From NCBI GenBank assembly GCA_932521035.1, contig OW051496.1, positions 1,488,001 to 1,552,000 of the forward strand: a DNA stretch of 64,000 nt, read 5' to 3'. This DNA is from Oscheius dolichura (lineage: Eukaryota > Nematoda > Chromadorea > Rhabditida > Rhabditidae). The notes beneath the pieces were generated by a model. The model had not been told where the DNA came from and did no database searches. It worked only from the letters and a program-made list of their open reading frames with translations. Positions 55,990 to 64,000 of this stretch are shown piece after piece. A program made the translations under genes and the position numbers. The number at the start of each line of letters is the position of its first letter. The stretch's first letter is position 1.

Positions 55990-56860
55990 AGACGGGATAT
56001 CGGAAGTGGAAAGGGAAAGGTCTGATAAAGGGGCATCAGTACCTAGAAAAAAATTATTTTCAAGTAAATGGCTTCGACTTCTTGCCTTCGCTTCCCGTCA
56101 GACACACTCCCCTCAGAACTGAGTCATTAGTTGTGTTGATCTTTCCGTCGTCTTCTCGCTATGAAAAGAGAATTGTTGCGGGGAAAGGTGATCAAAAATG
56201 GAATAAAATTGAGGAAAAAAATCCCTGTCGTCTCCTGAACAACTCTCTTCTCATCAGATTGGCGATACTCTCAGAATTTTATAGGTCTTCATCGGTCTTA
56301 TCTGTTTTCCCTATCTGCTTCATGTGTGCGCAAACAGGCAGCCTCTCTCCCTTTTTTGGCATCCTATTCAAGGATTTATTAATTGAAAGTATAGTCTGTA
56401 AGAAAGGAAAACTTCTCATATTTGACAATACTTTCAAAGGGGCTTTTATGGAAGCACATATTGTATTTCAGTAAGGAAACAGATATGATTATAATTTCCA
56501 ATTTCTCATCGTTAATCCTCTCTAAAAACTTTGTTCCTCAGGTACCCTGACATTTTCAGTCGATTGAAGTTACCTCCGAATGGGAAACTTACTTTCCTCC
56601 GTGAAACACACTTCGGATGGTAGAACTTTCTTCCCTTTTATATGCTACCATGTTTCTAGGCGTGCCGTACCATACTTTGAAGGATTTTAAATTTCAAGAA
56701 CGGGTGGGTTTTTTTTTGAAATTATAATCATATCTGCTCCTAGTCTTCTCGGGGTCTTACCGACTCAACGGTTCCCCTCTGCCCTCTCGGCGTGCCCTTT
56801 CGCCTCTCGTATTTGCGATTTTGCCCTCCTATAACCGGCTCCTCGGCCAACTTCAATCTG
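55990..56860. other. Intergenic; upstream of the VWA gene
   Basis: The open frame at 56082-56474 has no recognised domain. The true first exon of the downstream gene probably lies here. Confidence 0.4.
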
Positions 56861-56879
56861 CCACAGCTGTCTTACTCTC

Positions 56880-59800
56880 TCTTCTTTTACTCTCCTCATC
56901 CTCCGTAGCCGCAATGGAGAGAATGGAAATTTACAGGGAGAAAATGAATTTTTCATCCATAATGACATTACAAGGAGCCATTAATCTGCTCCAGGTGGCT
57001 GGAAGTACTGTGTCTACCTCGCCCTTCACGGGTTCGACTACAACTTACACGGGAACTACAGCTACTGCTACCAACATTGCTTCAAGTACAATGACCACGA
57101 CTCCATTCATCGGCTCTACCACACCGTACACGGGAACCGCCGCTAGTCCTACCAGTACTGTTCTTACGACTTCATTCACCGGGTCGACTACAGCCTATAC
57201 CGGAACGACAGCCACTCCAACGAGTACGTTATCTGTTGCCAGTTCAACGGGAAGTACAAACTCCGTCACAACAGCTGCAGGGACAACTGGTATTGTTCCT
57301 TCCATGACGGCCGGATCTACTGTCTCTACCACTCCTGGTAAGAATCCCAGAATTAGATGAAGCGGCCCTCGATTTAGGTCCTCCTGTCAGCTTGGCCTGT
57401 GCATTTGTAAAAGATTGGGATTATCTAGGACTTCCCGGCTCGCAAGGAGACACCGCATATGACCAATACATACAGGTGAACTTATTACAAATAAAAATAA
57501 ATGGAAACGTTACAGCAACGCCAGTTTATTCAGAATGTGGTAGTCAATCTCTTCAACAATTCTGGTATCACTTTTGCTGCTGCGGCTGGACAGTACGGAT
57601 ACGCACCGAGGTGAGTGAGACGGCATCTATAAATAAAGTTGAAAATAGGGGTCACTTTTTGGATCAACCCTTGTGGTCTAATTACGATGACTACATATTG
57701 GATACCCTGAATGTGCTCCCTAGCAGCCCAGAAACCCCATACTGCCAGTGAGTTAGAAGGAAGAAACAAGGCTACCACAGGAATTAAGATGTACTGAAGA
57801 ATTCAACGACTATTATGACTTCCGCGTTAATGGCCAAGACTACCAGAAAACGTGCCTGGTTTTCCTCTACGGACAGTACGTTTCATTCTGCGGGGCCTTT
57901 TTCCCGGATTACTATACAGTCCGGTCAAAAATGATATATCCACCCTATTTTTTGGGGCTAGAGCACGGCCTTTAGACTTTTCGGAAAAACTGCAAGCGCC
58001 ACTCGATTCCCCGACCTCAAAAACCCCTGAGGGAAAAAAACCACCAAGTGTGTGCCCGTTATGCTAAAGTTACGTCATTATTTCGAAAAACAGGCGGTCA
58101 AAAAAGATATATCCACTCAAACAAAAAGTAACAAAACAACGGTTTATTCAACATTCCCTCATTCAATAACCGGTCGGTGCTCCCTGGCGAGCTCCGACTT
58201 CAAATAAGCGACGAGGAATCGACTCGGCAACTTTTTCAACAGGGCTACGTCCAATTTGTTCCACTCCTGTTGGATGGAGGTCTTCAGCTCGGCGACGGTC
58301 GCATACTGGCGCCCTCCTGCGTAGACCCGCCGGACCAAAATCCCGAAAAGGTTCTCCACGGGGTTTAGATCAGGACTGCATGCAGGCCAGTCCATCACTG
58401 TCACGTTCCTCGCCGTTAACCACTGTTTAGTGGAACGGCTCACGTGAATGGAGGCGTTGTCGTGCTGAAACACGTACCCCTGCTGGGCATTGGTGTTCAG
58501 GTAGGGCAGGAGTTGGTTCTGGAGAACCGCTTGATAATCAGCAGAATTCATTCTGGAGCTTGTGAACTCCAGACCAACCGTTCCGTCGGAACAGAACCCT
58601 ACCCATACCATGACGCTTCCACCTCCAAAACCCCGCTTCGAAAAAAGAAGGGGCTCCTTTCGGAGGTCGTGCCAGTAAGATCTATCGCCGTCGGGGCCAT
58701 CGAGGTTCCATTTCTTTTCGTCGCTGAAGATGACCTGAAGCGTGCATCCCGTGTTTTGATGAGTAATGAGGTACCTTTAGCCAATTTGTCAACTGGGCGG
58801 TATGGAACAGAGCAAAATCGATGCGTTTCTTCTTGTGCGCGGCTGTCAGAGCCGGTGCCTTTCTCATAACCCTCCGCACGACATTTCCAGTCCTCAATAA
58901 GGAATTTCTGACGGTGTTTTTCGACACTTGGAGGCCGAGGTTGCTCTTGATCCTGAGAAGAGAAATCTGTTTATTGCTTGCTGCTCGCTGGATAGCTCGG
59001 TCATCACGAGGAGAGAGCTTCTTCGGCCTACCAGAGGACTTATGAGTGCCATACACCGTCGGATTCTTGCAGTAGTTGTTGATGACACCGTGTGTACGTC
59101 CGAGAATCTTCGCTATCTTCCTTCGAGACGTGCAACAAGAAGAGCATCGATCTGTGCTCTTTCTGCCGGAGACAACTGCTTCCCGTGACCCATGATGATG
59201 AAGTGAGAATGGAACCATTTCTGACGCTCATGGCATGGTTTTTGCGTGTTGAACGACGTAAAACGGAGGTAACTGCCAGGTGGATATATCTTTTTTGACC
59301 GCCTGTTTTTCGAAATAATGACGTAACTTTAGCATAACGGGCACACACTTGGTGGTTTTTTTCCCTTAGGGGTTTTTGAGGTCGGGGAATCGAGTGGCGC
59401 TTGCAGTTTTTCCGAAAAGTCTAAAGACCGCCCCGGGTGGATATATCATTTTTGACCGGACTGTAGAATTTGAATATTTTTCCATCTTTTAGGTCTGACG
59501 TCCGTAATTGTACTCTCGACGGTTTACCGGACTTTAATTATTCTCCGTATTCCTTTACAATAGGAGTCGGGCTAAACGGCAAGTCCCCCTCCTCCTTTGC
59601 TCACTTTGATATCTCTAGGGTCGCTTGTGAATCCCGTCTCGGATGATCCTCTCGAAATTACCAACTTCGATCCTGCCGATGTGCAATCACTGGTGAATGC
59701 TATCCTCAACAAAGCCCTTCAAAAGCCCGGATCTACTGTCTCTACCACTCCTGGTAAGAATCCCAGAATTAGATGAAGCGGCCCTCGATTTAGGTCCTCC

Positions 59801-60595
59801 TGTCAGCTTGGCCTGTGCATTTGTAAAAGATTGGGATTATCTAGGACTTCCCGGCTCGCAAGGAGACACCGCATATGACCAATACATACAGGTGAACTTA
59901 TTACAAATAAAAATAAATGGAAACGTTACAGCAACGCCAGTTTATTCAGAATGTGGTAGTCAATCTCTTCAACAATTCTGGTATCACTTTTGCTGCTGCG
60001 GCTGGACAGTACGGATACGCACCGAGGTGAGTGAGACGGCATCTATAAATAAAGTTGAAAATAGGGGTCACTTTTTGGATCAACCCTTGTGGTCTAATTA
60101 CGATGACTACATATTGGATACCCTGAATGTGCTCCCTAGCAGCCCAGAAACCCCATACTGCCAGTGAGTTAGAAGGAAGAAACAAGGCTACCACAGGAAT
60201 TAAGATGTACTGAAGAATTCAACGACTATTATGACTTCCGCGTTAATGGCCAAGACTACCAGAAAACGTGCCTGGTTTTCCTCTACGGACAGTACGTTTC
60301 ATTCTGCGGGGCCTTTTTCCCGGATTCCTATAGAACTTGAATATTTTTCCATCTTTTAGGTCTGACGTCCGTAATTGTACTCTCGACGGTTTACCGGACT
60401 TTGATTATTCTCCGTATTCCTTTACAATAGGAGTCGGGCTAAACGGCAAGTCTCCCTCCTCCTTTGCTCACTTTGATATCTTTAGGGTCGCTTGTGAATC
60501 CCGTCTCGGATGATCCTCTCGAAATTACCAACTTCGATCCTGCCGACGTGCAATCACTGGTGAATGCTATCCTCAACAAAGCCCTTCAACCATGA
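56880..60595 (+). CDS. Secreted mucin-like protein with tandem-duplicated VWA-type domains
   Basis: The first exon seen ends at 57337. It encodes a hydrophobic stretch (TAVLLSLLLLSSSSVAA) consistent with a signal peptide and three Thr/Ser repeats of about 26 residues (FTGSTT.YTGTTA). Then come VWA-like exons: 57378-57475, 57525-57610, 57732-57747 (tiny), 57781-57875, 59493-59578 and 59619-59753. A second set follows: 59794-59891, 59941-60026, 60148-60163, 60197-60291, 60360-60445 and 60486-60595 (stop). Each set reads GPPVSLACAFVKDWDYLG, FIQNVVVNLFNNSGITF, TCLVFLYGQSD, YSFTIGVGLNGSL and FDPADVQSLVNAILNKAL, a VWA-like fold. One intron begins GC (gcaagt). The metal-site DxSxS is not seen. The start exon and the 16-nt exon are uncertain. 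aataaa lies near 60614. Confidence 0.65.
57917..59463 (-). mobile_element. Tc3-like mariner element
   Basis: Inverted ends (cagtccggtcaaaaatgata) about 200 bp long are flanked by TA on each side (57915-57916, 59464-59465). A second binding-site-like copy (gcggtcaaaaaagatatatccac) lies about 175 bp inside each end. Length 1547 bp. Confidence 0.93.
58159..59194 (-). pseudogene. Tc3-like transposase, two frameshifts
   Basis: From the Met at 59194: LSPAERAQIDALLVARLEGR, then a frameshift, IAKILGRTHGVINNYC and SSGRPKKLSPRDDRAI (helix-turn-helix DNA-binding parts), FALFHTAQL, a second frameshift, FSDEKKWNLDGPDGD (first Asp), MVWVGF, FQHDNASIH (second Asp) and WPACSPDLNPVENLFG (Glu, DD34E spacing), ending AREHRPVIE-stop. 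This is the Tc1/mariner superfamily, Tc3-like. The frameshifts near 59120 and 58750 make it inactive as read. Confidence 0.9.
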
Positions 60596-60698
60596 CTGAT
60601 CTCATACCAAAATAATAATAAAAGAATTTTAACAGTCTCCCCATAAAGGGTGAGAGCCGAAAGGAACGCGTTCCCTGTCCCAGCGAATACTATGGGAG

Positions 60699-61379
60699 AT
60701 GCGCCCGGCCCTCGTCTGTCTCCTTCTCTGGGCCCCCTTCCTGGCTACAGTTGTTTTTATCTCCTTCTATTGGTATCTACTGACCGGGGAGAATGAAGAC
60801 GTGGATGAGAACAGTGTCTGGATCCTGTTCAACGCCGCTGTTTACTTGGCATCCAAAGTGGAAGAGGCCGAAAAGGTGAGCGAGGCGTGAAGCCGGGCTA
60901 TCGGTTGTAGGATCTCCAATTGTTGAAGACCCTCTGCCTGGATTTGAATTTGATGGGGAAGAAAGTGGATCTATTCCCGTTCGAAGGAGGGGGAATTGGC
61001 TCGAGAAAGAAGATAAGAAAGGCGGAGGCGGCTGTCGACCTTTCCCTGGATTGGAAGACAGCCTCGACCACTAATGTAACCAGGGCGCTGCTCTGGTCCC
61101 GATCGGCCGTTCCTCCTACCGCTAAACTCATTTTATGGCTTCCGGGATCCTATGCTTACAGGTAACAAACCCTCCCACTTTTGTTTTAACCGTTCTCTTC
61201 CCATTTTTAGGAATAACACCGAGGCAGCTAATGATATCCGGAGATGTATACAATTCGCCGAGGGGAAGAAGAAGTTACTACTGGTGGATAACCACAAAAT
61301 GGTGGAGAATATCACCTCCAATGTGGAGATTGTTGGTGAGATCAAGGAGATCCTAAATAAAGTGGGTGAGAGATTTTGA
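60699..61379 (+). CDS. Membrane-anchored or secreted protein, unknown family
   Basis: Exons 60699-60875 and 60911-61161, then one from 61211, are in phase. The product starts MRPALVCLLLWAPFLATVV, a signal peptide or anchor, followed by an acidic segment and helical sequence (VYLASKVEEAEKDLQLLKTL, GGGIGSRKKIRKAEAAVDLS, KLILWLPGSYAYR, DIRRCIQFAEGKKKLLLV, EIVGEIKEILNK). Read without further splicing it stops at 61379 (GERF). A donor at 61365 with an acceptor at 61409 would instead continue it as NPPDGRRTTTKARETS into the Thr-rich region downstream, making one mucin-like protein. It starts about 100 bp after the VWA gene. Which end is used is unknown. Confidence 0.55.
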
Positions 61380-61483
61380 AGCAGAAGATCACGATGGAGT
61401 AGTTTATAGGAAATCCACCAGATGGGAGGAGGACGACGACAAAGGCGAGAGAGACATCGGGTAAGCGAATATGCTTTGACCAG

Positions 61484-63618
61484 TATTAGACGGAATGCTC
61501 AGGCTATGTTCGACTACAAAGATTCTGGAAGGCAATGCCACACCTGGGAGCTCAAGAAGCTCCGGGAGCACAGTGTCTATTGGAACAAGGCCGACAACGT
61601 CATCAACTACTGTAGTCTTTTCAAGTACTGTAACAACGGCTACTAGTTCCCCACTAGCTGTTGCTACTACTGGAAAGGCGGCAGAAACTACAACAGCCAC
61701 GACGATCAAACTTATGAGCACTCCCAGTAAAGAACCATCGACAATTACAAGGATCGCTACTTCACAGGCATGGACAGAGGAACAAGGACCTGATTTGGGA
61801 ACTACTTCCTCGCGAGGACGATCAACTACAGGCAAAACAGCTTCCGACTGGAGAAATAAGCTCTCCTGGGACAAAAGCTGCGGAGCCTTCGACCTGGCAG
61901 ACGACACAGAGCGTTGTAACCACAATGGAGACAACTGAGCCGGTTACGACGAAAACAAGAGAATGGACTGAAGTGACAACGAGGAGATCTACGAAAGGAA
62001 ATGGACCCACTATGGGAGGACAAACGGAGGGACCGACAACTGGGGCGGAGGAAGTAGAAACCTTGATGACTGATTGGACTGAAGTGATTACAACGGCTCC
62101 CGTGGAAAGAACAACAGGAGATGCCGCTACTACAGCGAAAGTCGCCACTGGACCAACTCATACGGAAGTGATCACAACTGGGCCAAGCCGTCTGCCGGAA
62201 ACAACAGCATCATGGACAGAAGCACCTACAAGGGAATCTGGCCACGTCACAACAGCAAAGGAGATTGCTCCGTCAGGACAATGGACTGAAAGTGACGCAA
62301 CGACTGGAGAAGGATGGACAGAGGTGAAGTCCTCTCCTGAAAAGCAGTGGACCGAAGTGCCCAGTAGCGCATCTCCCTTCTCTCCTTCTACTTCTACAGA
62401 ACCAGTAACTTCAACCTGGACGGATGTTTCCACTTCGATAGGAACGGAAGGAGTAGTTAGTTATGATACGACGACAGTACCCGACAAAGAAACAGTAGAA
62501 CCACGGACAGAGGTTGAAGTGGACAGAACAAGGACGACGGCTGGGGAAGAGTCAATTACCGAGAAAGGGTGGACATTCCCGAAGGAGGCACAGACGCTTC
62601 GACCACGCCGCAGAATGCTGAATACACGACTCTCTCTTGGACGCAGATGGAAGAGGACCGTACGACAAAGGCGACAGAAAAGGGTGACCTCACTACCGGC
62701 GAGCAATGGACGGAGGTGAAGACGGCTTCTACTCCTAGTGTGCATGTAACAGGGGAAGTAACCACAGCACAACAGGAAACTACCCGAGATCATTTTACGG
62801 AGGTCACCACTGAAGGGGATACAGCTGCGACAACTGTGGAACAATGGACGGACGTGCCAAGCACCGCTTCCCAACTGCCGACTTCCGTGGAAGAAGAAAC
62901 TTCAACATGGACAGAAGCTATTTCTGGAGAAGTAATGACTACGGTCAGACAGGATCTGGCAACGACGCCCCCTACAGAGGACTCTAAAACCGTGGACTGA
63001 AGCTGAGAGTACAAAGACATCTACAAGCGAAGATCTGACTACCGAGGAGGGGTGGGCAGAGGCCACTACAGAAGGAGACGCCGAGGCTGTTACATTTGGT
63101 ACATCAAAGAATGTGGAACACACCACTGGTTCTTGGACAGAAGTGGACAGAGATGGCACAACGATGGTCACAGAGGGGGTTGACCCCACTACTGGGAAGC
63201 AATGGACGGAGGTGGCGACGGCTTCAACACCTGATGTACTTACAACAACAGAAGAAAAGATGACTCAACCTCCATTCACAGCAGTTCCGATTGAAGAAAA
63301 GAGACAACAAAAAGTGGAGTGGAAGAAGAGATGACAACAAGGAAGTGGACGGAAGTAAAAGGAGAAACTACGGTAGAACAATGGACAGAGAAGACGGGGG
63401 CGACGACGACGGGGGCAGGGGAAGAAGGGACAGAAAGAGGACGGACAGAAGAGACGGCAGAGACCATTTGGACAACTGCGGCGGAAGCTTCTGAGGAACT
63501 GACTACTGGGGAACAAGGGACGACAGGAGCTCCTCTCTTCCTTTTCCCCGGCCACGGCATTTCTTCCTGCTTTCCAAAAAGGAAGCACTCTTTTACATGT
63601 TCTCAAGCCCCTCCCTAA
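61484..63618 (+). pseudogene. Thr-rich mucin-like region with WTEV repeats, frame-broken
   Basis: A continuous Thr/Ser/Glu-rich protein can be followed only by changing frame: 61495-61850, then 61850-62570, then 62570-62990, then 62990-63315, then 63315-63618. Its hallmark is a recurrent W-T-E/D-V motif every 15-40 residues (REWTEVTT, SDWTEVIT-like, KQWTEVPS, GSWTEVDR, RKWTEVKG), in about 20 places. Such sequence suggests an O-glycosylated extracellular mucin, plausibly the continuation of the gene at 60699. The shifts fall at or beside short A or G runs, so either the gene is decaying or the sequence has homopolymer errors. Confidence 0.5.
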
Positions 63619-64000
63619 CTTTATCCTCCCAGTAATATTTCCCTAACGTCAAAGGTTTCCTGGCCGTTACCGTAACCCGTCCCGCATAGTCTGTTAAATT
63701 GTACTCGTCCCACCTGTTCCTGTCCTCCCGTCTTTTCCTTTTCCTGCTCTCAACCTTGTGTCCTCTGTCGTCTTCCTCACCTTCTGTCCACTAGCCTTCT
63801 CCACTTGGGGCGTTTCGCGCCGTAGGGCTAAAGAGACGGACTCCTATCTCGTCGTTCATCTAATGACAGGCTTGTTCCAGTTATGCGACTTCTACAGAGC
63901 GGCCTTAGACTCTTCCCTCAAGAGCCCAAGGTAATAAATCATCTTTATCATTATCACCTCCCGTTCTTCTTATTTAATACTTCCAGATTACGGTAGCTCC
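63619..64000 (+). other. Possible further exon(s), and a MITE end at the window edge
   Basis: After the acceptor-like ccactag, 63793-63931 is open (FSTWGVSRRRAKETDSYLVV... FYRAALDSSLKSPR) and ends at a gtaata donor. It may belong to the preceding gene. The last bases, attacggtagctcc, match the terminus of the TTAA elements at 3648-3661 and 49767-49780, so an element probably ends just past the window. Confidence 0.35.

Larger units (their letters stand above)
57311..60593 (+). repeat. Tandem duplication of an 867-bp VWA unit
   Basis: Copy 1 is 57311-59726 (2416 bp including the mariner) and copy 2 is 59727-60593. Outside the mariner they differ at only a handful of bases, all in the 3' half. 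Confidence 0.95.

Noticed and set aside
57338-57356. A 13- or 19-nt intron restoring frame in the VWA gene
   Set aside because: Too short for a metazoan intron; a 40-nt intron (57338-57377) with a proper acceptor gives the same phase.
61404-63606. Several Val/Ser-rich minus-strand frames
   Set aside because: They are antisense shadows of the Thr-rich WTEV region.

Overview
This is animal nuclear DNA. Genes are split into many small exons by introns mostly of 35-120 bp with GT...TTTTCAG or TTTTAG ends, and single-copy metazoan developmental and channel genes lie in a sea of DNA transposon relics. The splice-acceptor style and gene set fit a nematode or nematode-like ecdysozoan. I cannot name a species, and another small ecdysozoan is not excluded.

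Layout. 1-2.6 kb: dead RTE-type LINE. 3.2-3.7 kb: foldback repeat. 3.7-7.9 kb: SKP1-like exon remnant, a minus-strand gene fusing a TKL-type protein kinase to a Kelch propeller (locus A) and a broken kinase copy (locus D). 8-14.5 kb: gene-poor. 14.5-18.0 kb: inward-rectifier K+ channel (plus strand). 18-20.4 kb: repeats. 20.4-25.2 kb: SKP1-like exon plus the second kinase-Kelch gene (locus B), enlarged by transposons and carrying two copies of its last exon. 27-28.7 kb: hAT transposase tail and a GC-rich MITE. 28.9-29.6 kb: small four-helix membrane protein. 32 kb: heavily N-glycosylated small protein (minus). 34.2-39.1 kb: LIM-homeobox gene of the Arrowhead/lim-4/LHX6-8 class (plus). 40.7-43.8 kb: third kinase-Kelch gene (locus C), with two alternative linker exons. 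44-50 kb: nested and chained MITEs, including four TTAA elements joined end to end. 50.6-51.6 kb: pogo/Tigger-like transposase. 52.3-53.5 kb: small one-pass membrane protein. 53.7-55.5 kb: Harbinger element with its two genes. 55.6 kb: captured Kelch exon. 56.9-60.6 kb: secreted mucin-like/VWA gene with a tandem-duplicated VWA unit, one copy carrying a Tc3-like mariner. 60.7-63.6 kb: membrane or secreted protein followed by a Thr-rich WTEV-repeat region whose reading frame alternates.

The most notable system is the kinase-Kelch family: three intact-looking loci, one kinase fragment and one captured Kelch exon in 64 kb. All three large loci share phase-matched exon boundaries and keep the catalytic Lys, HRD and DFG motifs. 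The duplications also act as internal controls: paralogous copies, the VWA tandem unit and foldback arms give four direct empty-site comparisons, which fix target sites as TTAA for two MITE families and TA for the mariner and one MITE.

Exon coordinates were read by eye from splice consensus and reading phase. First exons of the kinase-Kelch genes and of the VWA gene are unresolved.
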